Below, piece by piece: positions 8,795 through 17,714 of a stretch of 64,000 bases of DNA. Source of the DNA: Paraburkholderia phenazinium (GTDB taxonomy: Bacteria > Pseudomonadota > Gammaproteobacteria > Burkholderiales > Burkholderiaceae); NCBI RefSeq assembly GCF_900142845.1, contig NZ_FSRU01000001.1:1798001-1862000 (forward strand), given 5' to 3'. Numbering within the stretch: position 1 is the first letter of the stretch; every line of letters begins with the position of its first letter. The notes under the pieces are model-generated. The model saw only the letters and a program-made list of their open reading frames with translations, searched no databases and was not told the origin of the DNA. A program made the translations under genes and the position numbers.

Positions 8795-9844
8795 ATGCAG
8801 GAATGGACTCTTTCCCGTGTAACCGGCCGGCCGGATGACATCGGCTACCAGCTGGGCGAACTGGCGCGGCCGGTCATGGCGGCCTACATGGAGCAAAGCG
8901 CCGCCTGGCAACAGGTCAGCCGTTGGCGCGGCCACCGGTTCGTGGAGGCGCTGCGCCGCGCGGCGCAAGCGCATTTCCCCGCGCTGCTCGCCGAGCTGGA
9001 GGGCATGGCGGCGGGCCTTGGCTGGCCAGTGGAAGACGTGTTTCTGTGGAATTGCCGTGGCGAGCTGATCCATAACGCGCCGGACGGCTGCACGACACTG
9101 GCGGCCGTTTCCGGCAACGCGCGTTTCATCGCGCACAACGAGGATGGCGATCCGTACCTGCGCGAGCGGTGCTTCCTCGTGGACGTCCAGCCTGCCGGCA
9201 AGCCCGGCTTCGTGAGTTTCTACTATCCGGGCTCGTTGCCCGGCCATACTTTCGCCGCCAACCGCGCGGGCGTCGTGCAGGCCATCAACAATCTGCGCAT
9301 CCGGACACCGGCTGCGGGCGTGCCGCGCATGATCCTCGCACGTGCCGTGCTCGATACGCGTTCGCTCGACGAAGCCGCCAGGCTGTTGAGCGATGCACCG
9401 CGAGCCAGTGGGTTTCATCACACGCTTGGCTGTGTGGGCGACGCGCGCCTGTTGAGTATCGAAGCCACTGTCCAGCGCTGTTCGGTCATGGCCGATACGC
9501 CGCGGTTCGGTCATGCGAATCACCTGATTCACGATGGCTGCGAGGGCGAAGCGCAAATCGTGACCGATTCTTCGCGCGACCGCCAGGCACGCGTCGACGC
9601 TTTGCTGCCGACGCTGCGCACGCCGCTTGCAGACGACGGGCTGCTACGCGTGCTGCGTGACCAGGCGCCCGCTGGCTTGCCCATTTACCGTGACGACCCG
9701 CGCGATCCCGACGACGAAAACACCTTGGCTACCGCGCTGTTTCGCATCGAAACGGACGGTGTTGCGATGCAGGTCTATCGGCAAGGGCACTGCGCCTTCG
9801 ACACCTTCATTCCCCTGGCGGCGCGTTCGAATACCGCCTTCTGA
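8795..9844 (+). CDS. C45-family peptidase / acyl-CoA:6-APA acyltransferase-like Ntn hydrolase
   Basis: 349 residues. The D-G-C-T-T motif at 97-101, with Cys99 following Gly98, is the self-cleavage site and nucleophile of C45 Ntn hydrolases such as fungal isopenicillin N acyltransferase. The partner motifs F-I-A-H-N-E-D-G-D and A-N-R-A-G-V-V-Q-A-I-N-N-L follow in the expected order. Family members hydrolyse or transfer acyl groups on amides; bacterial ones often act on N-acyl amino compounds. It opens a unit with a class III aminotransferase and a CMD-like protein, so it may release an amine from an amide that the aminotransferase then consumes. That pathway is inference. The leader from the predicted promoter is about 130 bases. 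Confidence 0.85.
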   Translation: MQEWTLSRVTGRPDDIGYQLGELARPVMAAYMEQSAAWQQVSRWRGHRFVEALRRAAQAHFPALLAELEGMAAGLGWPVEDVFLWNCRGELIHNAPDGCTTLAAVSGNARFIAHNEDGDPYLRERCFLVDVQPAGKPGFVSFYYPGSLPGHTFAANRAGVVQAINNLRIRTPAAGVPRMILARAVLDTRSLDEAARLLSDAPRASGFHHTLGCVGDARLLSIEATVQRCSVMADTPRFGHANHLIHDGCEGEAQIVTDSSRDRQARVDALLPTLRTPLADDGLLRVLRDQAPAGLPIYRDDPRDPDDENTLATALFRIETDGVAMQVYRQGHCAFDTFIPLAARSNTAF

Positions 9845-9869
9845 CCGCGATCACGCGATAAGGAATCCT

Positions 9870-11216
9870 ATGTCCACCGTGTTTCACCGTGCCCCGAAAC
9901 AAACGCTGCCGGTTGCCGTCGCGGGCGACGGCATCGAGATGATCGACTCCACCGGCAAGCGCTATATCGATGCATCCGGCGGGGCCGCCGTCTCGTGCCT
10001 CGGCCATAGCAACCAGCGCGTGATCGATGCGATCAAGCGCCAGTCCCAGCAATTGCCCTACGCGCACACCTCGTTCTTTACGACGCAAGCGGCCGAGGAA
10101 CTCGCGGACCGGCTGGTGGCGAGCGCGCCGCAAGGTCTGGATCACGTGTATTTTGTGTCGGGCGGCTCGGAGGCGATCGAAGCGGCATTGAAGCTGGCAC
10201 GCCAGTATTTCGTCGAGAAGGGCGAGCCGCAGCGCCGTCATTTCATCGCCCGTCGTCAGAGCTATCACGGCAATACACTGGGCGCGCTGGCGATTGGCGG
10301 TAATGCATGGCGCCGCGAGCCGTTCCTGCCGATCCTGATCGAAGCGCATCACGTGAGCCCGTGCTACGCATATCGCGAGCAACGTGCTGACGAAACCGAA
10401 GAAGTCTTTGCACAACGGCTTGCCGATGAGCTGGAACAGAAGATCCTCGAACTCGGCGCCGACACGGTGGCGGCCTTTGTCGCGGAGACGGTGGTCGGCG
10501 CAACCGCCGGCGCTGTACCACCGGTGCGCGAGTATTTTCGTAAGATTCGCGCGGTCTGCGACCGTTATGGTGTCCTGTTGATTCTCGATGAGATCATGTC
10601 GGGGATGGGACGTACCGGTTATCTGTACGCGTGTGAAGAGGACGGCGTGGCCCCCGATCTGCTGACCATCGCGAAAGGTCTTGGGGCTGGCTATCAGCCC
10701 ATCGGCGCAACGCTGGTCAGCCGGCGCATTTACGACACGATCGTCGGCGGCTCGGGATTTTTCCAGCACGGCCATACGTATATCGGACATGCAACGGCAT
10801 GCGCCGCCGCGCTCGAAGTGCAACGCGTGATCGCCGAAGACAAGCTGCTCGATAACGTTCAGGCGCGCGGCGAACAGTTGCGTGCGCAACTTCGCGAGCA
10901 CTATGCGCAGCATCCGTATATCGGCGATGTGCGCGGGCGCGGCTTGTTTGTAGGCGTCGAGCTGGTTCAGGATCGCGCCACCAGGGTGCCCTTCGACGCG
11001 AAGCTCAAACTGCACGCGGCGATCAAGCGTGAGGCGTTTGCGCGCGGCCTGATGGTGTATCCGATGGGTGGAACCGTCGACGGTCAGCGCGGCGATCATG
11101 TGCTGCTTGCGCCGCCGTTTATCTGCACGGCGCAGGACATCGATCAGATTGTCAGCCGCCTCACCGACGCGATCGACGGTGCGCTGCTTGCCACCGGCGT
11201 ACGCGCTGCCGCGTAG
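9870..11216 (+). CDS. Class III PLP-dependent aminotransferase
   Basis: 448 residues from the ATG at 9870, which has AAGGAA 4 bases upstream and sits 26 bases after the C45 gene, so the two are co-transcribed. The fold-type I, class III pattern is clear: S-G-G-S-E-A-I-E-A-A-L-K near 97-108, aspartate in L-I-L-D-E-I-M at 240 and the PLP lysine in T-I-A-K-G-L-G at 269. Enzymes of this class move the amino group of omega-amino acids, diamines or beta-amino acids to pyruvate or 2-oxoglutarate. The partner Ntn hydrolase suggests that the amine comes from amide cleavage. Substrate not predictable further. Confidence 0.92.
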   Translation: MSTVFHRAPKQTLPVAVAGDGIEMIDSTGKRYIDASGGAAVSCLGHSNQRVIDAIKRQSQQLPYAHTSFFTTQAAEELADRLVASAPQGLDHVYFVSGGSEAIEAALKLARQYFVEKGEPQRRHFIARRQSYHGNTLGALAIGGNAWRREPFLPILIEAHHVSPCYAYREQRADETEEVFAQRLADELEQKILELGADTVAAFVAETVVGATAGAVPPVREYFRKIRAVCDRYGVLLILDEIMSGMGRTGYLYACEEDGVAPDLLTIAKGLGAGYQPIGATLVSRRIYDTIVGGSGFFQHGHTYIGHATACAAALEVQRVIAEDKLLDNVQARGEQLRAQLREHYAQHPYIGDVRGRGLFVGVELVQDRATRVPFDAKLKLHAAIKREAFARGLMVYPMGGTVDGQRGDHVLLAPPFICTAQDIDQIVSRLTDAIDGALLATGVRAAA

Positions 11217-11252
11217 CCGGCGGCGGCTACTTCATCATTTGTGGGAGTTTTC

Positions 11253-11807
11253 ATGACTGAGCGTTTGCCGCGTTTTGACGCATCGACTGCGACGCCCGAA
11301 CAGAAGGCCGTCCTCGACGAGATCCTGTCCGGTCCGCGTGGCAACCTGAACGGGCCGTTCCTCGGCTGGATTCACAGTCCGGAGCTCGCGCAGCAGGCGC
11401 AACGGCTGGGTGCGTTTTGCCGCTACCGGACCGGCTTGCCTCTGCGCCTCTCGGAACTGGCGATCCTGGTGACGGCGGCGCGCTGGCAGGCTCAGGCTGA
11501 GTGGTATATCCACTATCCGATCGCACTCGAAGCGGGTGTTGTGCAGGCCGATGCCGAAGCGATCCGTTCAGGCCAGCAGCCGTCGTTCGCGGACCCCGAC
11601 GACGCGCTGATCTATGCTTTTGCCAGCGAGCTGTACGACACGAAGCGCGTGTCCGATGCGACTTACGCGGCCGCGGTGGCGCGCTTTGGGCATGAGGTCA
11701 CCATCAATCTGGTCGGCTTGCTCGGTTATTACGCGCTTGTGGCGATGACGTTGAATGTGTTCGGAATGCGGGCGGAAGGTCAGGTGACGTTGCCGTTTGC
11801 GCAGTGA
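11253..11807 (+). CDS. Carboxymuconolactone decarboxylase-like protein
   Basis: 184 residues from the ATG at 11253, preceded by GGGAG; an in-frame GTG at 11241 is less likely. The CMD fold is seen in L-S-E-L-A-I-L-V-T-A-A-R-W-Q-A-Q-A-E-W-Y-I-H-Y. The Cys-x-x-Cys pair of AhpD peroxidases is absent, so it is not a disulfide reductase; Glu and His of the E-W-x-x-H motif are the probable catalytic residues. Such proteins often sit at the end of catabolic operons as lactone-ring or keto-acid decarboxylase-like enzymes. It is the third gene of the RpiR-linked unit, 36 bases after the aminotransferase. Confidence 0.85.
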   Translation: MTERLPRFDASTATPEQKAVLDEILSGPRGNLNGPFLGWIHSPELAQQAQRLGAFCRYRTGLPLRLSELAILVTAARWQAQAEWYIHYPIALEAGVVQADAEAIRSGQQPSFADPDDALIYAFASELYDTKRVSDATYAAAVARFGHEVTINLVGLLGYYALVAMTLNVFGMRAEGQVTLPFAQ

Positions 11808-12008
11808 GGGAGGGGGAGGCCGATACACGCTGTCCGACGCCGCCCCCAGGAAGCGCCTATCATGAAGTCCGGTCTACGCCCGCGCCTGTCGCGCTGCGTG
11901 GCACGCTCGACCTACGCCGATGCCGCAAGAACCTGGGCGCGACCGTTGCGGCAGGCGTCATGGTCGAATGCACAGCAGCGCCGGCAGGGCTACCCATTGG
12001 AGAGAACG

Positions 12009-12434
12009 ATGAAGCGCAAGGCATCAGCGGTCTGGCAAGGCGGCCTGCAGGACGGTAAGGGCACGATTTCTACTGATAGCGGGGTTCTGAAGGACACCCA
12101 GTATTCGTTTGCAACGCGTTTCGAGGACGGTATCGGCACCAATCCGGAAGAGCTGATCGCGGCGGCGCATGCCGGGTGCTTCTCCATGGCGCTTTCGGCC
12201 GAACTCGGCAAGGTGGGCATCAAGCCCGAACGCATCGGCACCACGGCCACCCTGACGCTCGACAAGGCCGACGGCGGGTTCGCCATTACCGCCGTGCACC
12301 TCGACGTCAAGGTGAAAATTCCCGGCGGCGACCGGGCTGCGTTCGAAAAAGCCACGGCGGACGCGAAGGCGGGTTGCCCGGTTTCGAAAGTGCTAAAGGC
12401 CACCATCACCATGGATGCGACGCTCGAAACCTGA
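12009..12434 (+). CDS. OsmC-family peroxiredoxin
   Basis: 141 residues from the ATG at 12009, with GGAGA 5 bases upstream; the frame runs upstream to 11862 without family sequence. The two redox cysteines are present: Cys57 in H-A-G-C-F-S-M-A-L and Cys123 in A-G-C-P-V-S-K. The N-terminal strand A-S-A-V-W-Q-G and glutamate in N-P-E-E-L-I complete the OsmC active site. OsmC reduces organic hydroperoxides in the cytoplasm using dihydrolipoyl or other thiols. It stands alone and is convergent with the cytochrome b/molybdopterin operon. Confidence 0.93.
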   Translation: MKRKASAVWQGGLQDGKGTISTDSGVLKDTQYSFATRFEDGIGTNPEELIAAAHAGCFSMALSAELGKVGIKPERIGTTATLTLDKADGGFAITAVHLDVKVKIPGGDRAAFEKATADAKAGCPVSKVLKATITMDATLET

Positions 12435-12512
12435 GCGGCATCCAGGCATCCTCCGAGCGAAGCATCGCTACGTCTGAGGCGGCCTTGCATTGCCGCCTCA
12501 GGCGAAAACAAA

Positions 12513-12538
12513 AATGGCCCGGATCGCCCCGGGCCATT
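12513..12538 (-). terminator. Terminator of the minus-strand redox operon
   Basis: Perfect 10-bp stem AATGGCCCGG/CCGGGCCATT with a 6-base loop. On the minus strand it continues into a T-rich run (TTTTTGTTTT). It lies 28 bases after the stop of the last gene of the minus operon and may also stop osmC transcription coming the other way. Confidence 0.75.
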
Positions 12539-12565
12539 CATCAAACAGCAACAACCTGCCGGTGG

Positions 12566-13180
12566 TTACATCGGCGGCGCGACGCCATCCTTTTCGACCA
12601 CGACCCGCTGCGCCACAAACGCGCCCTGCGCCGCAGGCGTCGCCACCACGAATACCTTTTTGCCCGGCGTGAGGTCGGTGCGCGCTGCCGGCGTGAAGGT
12701 CACGATAGGCACATTCGCCGGTACCGTCACCACATTGTCGCCACCCTTGTACGACAGCTTCAGATCGCGGCCGCTGGTGCCCTCGACGACCGTGTCGACG
12801 TTCGCATTCGTCATCGAGCTATTCGGACCCAGGTCCCACGCATAGTGACCTTCGCCAGTGCCGCGCGCCGATTCGGGAAACACCACCACTTCGGTGGCGG
12901 TCAGCTTGCCGTCGGTGCCAGTGGTGGCCGCCGTGCCGATGAACGAGCCGGGCTTGATATCGGACAGTTGCATCGCCTTGACCGCCGAGATGCCGACGGT
13001 GGGCGCCACGTTGATCGCGACCGTGTCGCCGCTGCGGCGATGCACCTGCAGGACGTCGCCGTTGAGCGAGACGATCTCGCCGCGAATGCGCGAGGGTTTG
13101 ACAGCCGGCGTCTGCGCCAGCGCGACGCCCGCGAAGGCGAGCGTAGCAAGCGTAACGCCGAGTTTCAGGCGGATAGACAT
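12566..13180 (-). CDS. Exported protein of unknown function, DUF5666-like
   Basis: 204 residues from the ATG at 13180 (GGAG 5 bases upstream). A Sec signal peptide is clear: M-S-I-R-L-K, a hydrophobic core, then A-L-A-Q with probable cleavage after Ala. The mature part is beta-rich with two OB-like repeats of the form I-R-G-E-I-V-S-L-N-G-D-V-L-Q-V, as in DUF5666-type periplasmic proteins; the family call is by eye. It is the third gene of an operon with a molybdopterin oxidoreductase and a cytochrome b, so it probably acts in the periplasm alongside them. No catalytic residues identified. Confidence 0.7.
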   Translation of the reverse strand: MSIRLKLGVTLATLAFAGVALAQTPAVKPSRIRGEIVSLNGDVLQVHRRSGDTVAINVAPTVGISAVKAMQLSDIKPGSFIGTAATTGTDGKLTATEVVVFPESARGTGEGHYAWDLGPNSSMTNANVDTVVEGTSGRDLKLSYKGGDNVVTVPANVPIVTFTPAARTDLTPGKKVFVVATPAAQGAFVAQRVVVEKDGVAPPM

Positions 13181-13224
13181 GGAATCTCCGTGCAGTGTTG
13201 TCGGGTTGAAAATGGGGATGCTGC

Positions 13225-14016
13225 TCAGGAACCGCCGAACCAGTTGTAGCCCTGGTTCTCCCAGTAACCACCGGGGTAATCGTTCGTCACGGTAATCGCG
13301 ACGATGTGTTTGGGATTCTTGTAGCCGAGCTTGGTGGGCATGCGCAGCTTCATCGGAAAGCCGTACTTCGGCGGCAGCACCTGGCCGTCGTAGGTCAGCG
13401 TGAGAAGCGTCTGCGCATGCAGCGCGGTGGGCATGTCGATGCTCGTCCAGTAGTTGTCCGCACAATGCAACGACACGTAGCGTGCCGTCGTATCCGCGCC
13501 GGCGCGCTTCAGGAAATCGGCAAAGCGCACGCCGCCCCAGCGGCCGATCGCGCTCCATCCTTCAATGCAGATATGGCGGGTGATCTGGTCCTGCTGCGGC
13601 AGCGCGCGCAGCTCGTCGAGCGTCCAGACACGTTTGCCATGCGCAAGACCGCCTACCTGAAGCCGGTACGAGGCCGGGTCGACTTCCGGCACGTCGTCGA
13701 TATCGTAGAACGCGTTAAACGGAAACGGCCGCGTGATCATCGACTCGGGATAGGTCGGCGCCATCTTGTGCGGATCGAACAGCAGGGCCTGTACGTCGTC
13801 GTTGAAGAACGAGATCCTGCGCAGCATCGTGTTGACCGATTTGTCGTTGCTCAGATCGCAGCCGGACAACATCGCCAGGCCGCCGAGCGAGAGAATCCGC
13901 TTGCCGAGCAGACGGCGCGCGGGATTTTTCAATTCCCGCTGGGCATCCTTGATGATGGCGTCGGCGTGTGACGATAGCGTCGTGCCGGGTTCGCCGCTGC
14001 GTTTGCGAGTTACCAT
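13225..14016 (-). CDS. Molybdopterin-dependent oxidoreductase, sulfite-oxidase/MsrP fold
   Basis: 263 residues. The Moco-ligating cysteine is Cys150 in R-H-I-C-I-E-G-W, followed by the family's G-R-W-G-G-V block; the C-terminal K-L-G-Y-K-N-P-K-H-I segment is typical of YedY/MsrP-like proteins. The N-terminus has a twin arginine (34-35), a hydrophobic stretch and a lipobox-like L-S-G-C (Cys53), suggesting Tat export with folded cofactor and possible lipid anchoring. The start lies 2 bases after the stop of the membrane cytochrome b gene, which can supply or take electrons, as MsrQ does for MsrP. The substrate (sulfite, sulfoxide or other) is not evident. Confidence 0.88.
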   Translation of the reverse strand: MVTRKRSGEPGTTLSSHADAIIKDAQRELKNPARRLLGKRILSLGGLAMLSGCDLSNDKSVNTMLRRISFFNDDVQALLFDPHKMAPTYPESMITRPFPFNAFYDIDDVPEVDPASYRLQVGGLAHGKRVWTLDELRALPQQDQITRHICIEGWSAIGRWGGVRFADFLKRAGADTTARYVSLHCADNYWTSIDMPTALHAQTLLTLTYDGQVLPPKYGFPMKLRMPTKLGYKNPKHIVAITVTNDYPGGYWENQGYNWFGGS

Positions 14017-14018
14017 GT

Positions 14019-14612
14019 CTACCGTCCTCGAAGCATCAGAAGCAGGGAGCGCGGCACCAGCGCGACCATCGCGACATGCACGAAGAAGAAGGCCACCAGC
14101 ACGCTCATGCAGACGAAGTGCACGACACGCGCGTTGTCATAGCCGCCCATCAAGGTGCGCAGCAGCGGAAACTGCACCGACTTCCACACGGCCAGCCCGG
14201 AAAGCACCAGCAGCACGATGTCGACGATAACGGTCAGATAGGCCAGCTTCTGGATGGCGTTGTAGCGGCTCAGGTCGCCGTGCGTGAGGCGGCCGCGCAG
14301 GGCGGCGAGCGTATCGGCGGCAAGCGACCTGGCACTGAGCGGCAGCAGCTTGCGGCGCAGCCGTCCTGAAGCGAGATTGAGCCCAAGGTAGACGAGGAAA
14401 TTCGCCACCAGCAGCCACATGACCGCGAAGTGCCACAGCAAGGCGCCGCCGAGCCAACCGCCCAAGGTGACGGCGGCCGGAAACTGCAGGGCCGGAAAAA
14501 TGGGCGAGGCGTCGTAGATCTGCCAGCCGCTCATTGCCATCAGGACGACAGCGAGCGCATTAATCCAGTGTGTGACGCGAACCCAGACAGGTTGAATCGT
14601 GGTGTGACTCAC
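14019..14612 (-). CDS. Membrane cytochrome b561-type subunit
   Basis: 197 residues with four hydrophobic segments. Histidines suited to bind two b haems are at positions 15 (V-T-H-W-I-N), 61 (L-L-W-H-F), 165 (V-V-H-F-V) and 179 (F-F-V-H-V), each inside or at the edge of a membrane helix. This matches the diheme cytochrome b subunits of thiosulfate reductase, formate dehydrogenase and Ni-Fe hydrogenase. It is the first gene of the minus-strand operon and overlaps functionally with the Moco enzyme gene immediately downstream. It probably links that periplasmic enzyme to the quinone pool. Confidence 0.88.
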   Translation of the reverse strand: MSHTTIQPVWVRVTHWINALAVVLMAMSGWQIYDASPIFPALQFPAAVTLGGWLGGALLWHFAVMWLLVANFLVYLGLNLASGRLRRKLLPLSARSLAADTLAALRGRLTHGDLSRYNAIQKLAYLTVIVDIVLLVLSGLAVWKSVQFPLLRTLMGGYDNARVVHFVCMSVLVAFFFVHVAMVALVPRSLLLMLRGR

Positions 14613-14890
14613 AGCGATCTCATCGTTGGTGGCAATTCACGCGGGCCAGGGCGATCAGGCGCGAGCCGTGGTTCGCGAGCCTGAGCAGCAGCCATGCATG
14701 CGCCGCGGCGAGCACGGCATGAGAGGGTGAACACCGTCTTTCCGGCGTTATTCCGCGGCGGCGAAAAAAAGATTTATTACCGAATGTTTGCGGCGGAGGA
14801 GGTGGGGATGGGCGGGCGTGAGACGGGGGATGCGCGAAAGCGGGATGACGCTCAAGCCTGGCAGCGCTCTATTGCGCGCCGCCACCTGGC

Positions 14891-15655
14891 TTATCGTGCG
14901 TCCTGCTGGGCCATGCGAATCAGCGCCGACCGGTTGCCGACGCCGAGCTTCTGAAAGCTGCGGTCCACATGCGTGCGCACGGTGGTGTACGAGATGCCGA
15001 GCCGCTCAGCGATCTGCTTGTCGAGGAGTCCTTCCATGATGAGCGACACGACTTCCCGTTCGCGCGCCGTCAGCGACTTGAGCACACGCTCTGAAATCAG
15101 GCGCGTATGCGGCGTTCCCGCTTCGGTCATGCCGGCGGTTCTGCGGGCGCGGGCGAGTCCCGACGTGAAGGCCGGGCGAATCAGTTCGGCGAGGGCGAGG
15201 TCATGGTCCGAGAAATTGTCCCGCTGCTTGCCGCGCCAGATGCGCAGGTCGCCGATGTTCGTCTCGCCGGACCACGCAAAGACGTCCATGCCCCAATGCA
15301 GGCCGTCGCGGCGCAGAAAGTCGTTGAACAGTTCGGTGCGCACGAGTTCGGCCTGGGGAAGGACGTCCGTCACGCGAACTGCTTGCCGGCAGTTCTGCAG
15401 CAACGGTGTGACCGTGTCGTGGTACTGGTAATACTGTTCGTACTCGGCGAGGTTGTCGTCCGACATATTGAGCGCGACCCGATTCACAAACGCCTTCTTC
15501 GTCGCATCCCACACGTACGAGCCCAGATAATCCGCGCGCAGCAGATCCAGCATCCTTACGCCGATTTCCCGGCGCATCAGGTCCTCGGGTAAGGCATCGG
15601 CCAGCACGGCGAAGATGTCAGAGACCAGCGCAGTCTCACGGTTCGTCAAATACAT
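14891..15655 (-). CDS. LuxR-type helix-turn-helix regulator without a clear AHL domain
   Basis: 254 residues. The C-terminal 60 residues are a GerE/LuxR DNA-binding domain (L-T-A-R-E-R-E-V-V-S-L-I and Y-T-T-V-R-T-H-V-D-R-S-F-Q-K-L-G-V). The N-terminal 180 residues resemble a small ligand-sensing (GAF/PAS-like) module, rich in Trp and Tyr; I cannot align the conserved AHL-contact residues W-Y-D-P-W to it, unlike in the receptor at 18.3-19.0 kb. It is divergent from the flavin amine oxidase gene, so it likely senses a substrate or product of that enzyme. A long dyad sits in the shared intergenic region. Confidence 0.85.
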   Translation of the reverse strand: MYLTNRETALVSDIFAVLADALPEDLMRREIGVRMLDLLRADYLGSYVWDATKKAFVNRVALNMSDDNLAEYEQYYQYHDTVTPLLQNCRQAVRVTDVLPQAELVRTELFNDFLRRDGLHWGMDVFAWSGETNIGDLRIWRGKQRDNFSDHDLALAELIRPAFTSGLARARRTAGMTEAGTPHTRLISERVLKSLTAREREVVSLIMEGLLDKQIAERLGISYTTVRTHVDRSFQKLGVGNRSALIRMAQQDAR

Positions 15656-15712
15656 GGTGTTCCGGACTGCCTGCGAGTAAGTTTTGCTCCTTCGGCCAGG
15701 GGCCTCAGGTCT

Positions 15713-15741
15713 GTAAGAAAGTGTTACCGGCGAGCTTACAC
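15713..15741. promoter_or_regulatory. Dyad between the LuxR-type regulator and the amine oxidase
   Basis: TGTAAG at 15713-15718 and CTTACA at 15736-15741, a perfect 6-bp inverted repeat with a 17-base spacer. It is 58 bases upstream of the regulator start and could be an operator for the divergent pair. Short enough to be chance. Confidence 0.3.
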
Positions 15742-15878
15742 GGCCAAAGTAAATGGTTCAAGCGGGACGCAAAAATGCCGTTAAGCCGTGTGGTGTTATC
15801 CCCACCGGGCTGCCGGGAACATGAGTGAAACCCGCTGCCCGCACGCTGCACGTTTATCTTTAGCCCACGAGGAGAAGC

Positions 15879-17660
15879 ATGCCGTTCATTCCGAATCTTC
15901 GCCGACGCTTACGCCCTTCGCCTCTCGCCGGCGAATTCGGCGCGACAGAGCGCCAGAGCCCGAGTTTTGGCTACATCGATACGCTGTTCGACTATGGCTC
16001 CTACCTGGCCGGCTCGCCCGATGCCCTGGGACGTGTGCCGCCCGCGGCTGCGAACGCCACGATTGCGATTATCGGTGCCGGCATTGCCGGTCTCGTCGCC
16101 GCGTACGAACTGCTGCGCGCCGGCGCGGCCAATGTGGTGCTCTTCGAGGCCTCGGATCGCATCGGCGGCCGCGCATGGAGCTCGACCTTTACGGAGTCCG
16201 CGCCCGAGTTTCTTGCGGAGCTGGGGGCGATGCGCTTTCCGCCCAGCGAATACAGTCTCTTCCACTATCTTGACCGCTTCGGCATCAAGGCAACGTCGAG
16301 CTTTCCCGACCCCGGCGCCGTGCTAACTAATTTGGGGTACCAGGGAAAAACTTATGTGTGGCCCGCACACGGTAATCCACCGGATATGTTCGCGACCGTC
16401 AACACCGGTTGGAATGCCTTTATCAGCGAGGGCTTTACGCCGGAAACCGGGCCCGCACTGATCGCGCCGGTGGCGATCACCCAGTTGCTGCGCAGCGGAC
16501 AAACCGCGGCAGCACGCAATGCGTGGCAGGCGTACATCAATGTCTTCGGCAACGAGAGTTTCTACAGCGCCCTGTGCCGTATCTTTGGCAGCGCCAACCC
16601 GCCGGGCGGCACGCGTTGGCGCTACCCGGACGACTATGAGCTGTTCGGCGCGCTCGGCGTCGGTTCAGGCGGTCTGGGGCCGATGTATCCGGTCGCCTTT
16701 CTCGAGATCGTGCGCCTCATGGTGGACGAGCTCGAAACCGACCAGTTGTTCATTCCAGCTGGCATCGAATCGCTCGCCCGGGCGTTCTCGACGCAGGTCT
16801 TCGAGCGGCGCTCGATCGCGCAACGCGTGATCAGGACGCCGGTTGCGCGGGTCACGCGCGAAGCGGCGGGCGTGAAGCTCTGGCTGGAGGACGGGACGAC
16901 GCAGTTTGCAGACCGGGTCATTGTGACTGCGAGCACGCGGGCCATGCAGATCGACATGGCGCTGAATGGGCCCGGCACCTCGCTCTCGCCGCAACAGTGC
17001 ACGGCGATCGACGACGTGCATCTGACGAGTTCGTCAAAGGTGTTCGTGATGACGCAACGCAAGTTCTGGCTCGACGAGAACCTGCCCGCCAACATTCAGA
17101 CCGACACGTTGGTGCGAGGCGTCTACTGTCTCGACTATGCGCCGCAGAACCCCAACTCGCCGGGTGTCGTGCTGCTGAGTTACGCCTGGGAAGACGACGC
17201 GATCAAGCAACTGGCGCTGGGCGACAACCGTCGGCGCGTGCAACGGCTGGTGGCGGATCTGGCGCAGACGAACGCGGCGTTTGCCCGCCATGTCGTGCCG
17301 ATCGGTAACGATTACGACCGGTATGTGCGCGTGGTCGACTGGGATCTGGAACGCGGCTACTACGGCGCCTTCAAGCTGAATTTTGCCGGCGGCGATGGCT
17401 ATAGCCAGCAACTCTTCTTCCAGTTTCAGGCGAGCCGCAATCCGTCGACGGATCCCTCCATTTACCTTGCAGGCGATAGCTGCTCGTTTACCGGTGGGTG
17501 GGTCGAAGGGGCGTTGCAGACCGGCGTCAACGCGGTATGCGCGGTAATCCGCAGTCTTGGCGGCGAACTGTTTGGTCCGGCCAATCCGCTCGATAACATG
17601 ACGCCGCAATACGATTATGGCGGACGTGCCACAAGCCTCGCGGTGCCGGTTGAGTCGTAG
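15879..17660 (+). CDS. Flavin amine oxidase, tryptophan/phenylalanine 2-monooxygenase-like
   Basis: 593 residues. The FAD-binding Rossmann motif I-I-G-A-G-I-A-G lies at about 64-71, with the ribose-binding glutamate at 90 and the G-G-R-A-W motif at 97-100. The E-L-G-A-M-R-F-P-P block is characteristic of the tryptophan 2-monooxygenase (IaaM)/phenylalanine monooxygenase branch, as is the C-terminal Y-L-A-G-D-S-C-S-F-T-G-G-W-V-E-G-A motif. Such enzymes convert an aromatic L-amino acid to its amide, for example tryptophan to indole-3-acetamide. No iaaH amidase is adjacent. The first 55 residues are extra; no export signal is evident. Substrate is inferred and could be another amino acid or amine. 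Confidence 0.85.
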   Translation: MPFIPNLRRRLRPSPLAGEFGATERQSPSFGYIDTLFDYGSYLAGSPDALGRVPPAAANATIAIIGAGIAGLVAAYELLRAGAANVVLFEASDRIGGRAWSSTFTESAPEFLAELGAMRFPPSEYSLFHYLDRFGIKATSSFPDPGAVLTNLGYQGKTYVWPAHGNPPDMFATVNTGWNAFISEGFTPETGPALIAPVAITQLLRSGQTAAARNAWQAYINVFGNESFYSALCRIFGSANPPGGTRWRYPDDYELFGALGVGSGGLGPMYPVAFLEIVRLMVDELETDQLFIPAGIESLARAFSTQVFERRSIAQRVIRTPVARVTREAAGVKLWLEDGTTQFADRVIVTASTRAMQIDMALNGPGTSLSPQQCTAIDDVHLTSSSKVFVMTQRKFWLDENLPANIQTDTLVRGVYCLDYAPQNPNSPGVVLLSYAWEDDAIKQLALGDNRRRVQRLVADLAQTNAAFARHVVPIGNDYDRYVRVVDWDLERGYYGAFKLNFAGGDGYSQQLFFQFQASRNPSTDPSIYLAGDSCSFTGGWVEGALQTGVNAVCAVIRSLGGELFGPANPLDNMTPQYDYGGRATSLAVPVES

Positions 17661-17693
17661 CAATCGTTTGCGCCAGAGATTTTTTGCAAAAAA

Positions 17694-17714
17694 AGACCCG
17701 CGCAAGGCGGGTCT
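17694..17714 (-). terminator. Minus-strand terminator (distal)
   Basis: Stem AGACCCGC/GCGGGTCT with a 5-base loop, followed on the minus strand by TTTTTTT (17694-17688). No minus-strand protein gene ends here, so it probably ends a small RNA. It might also slow transcription from the amine oxidase gene, but there is no T-tract in that direction. Confidence 0.7.
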
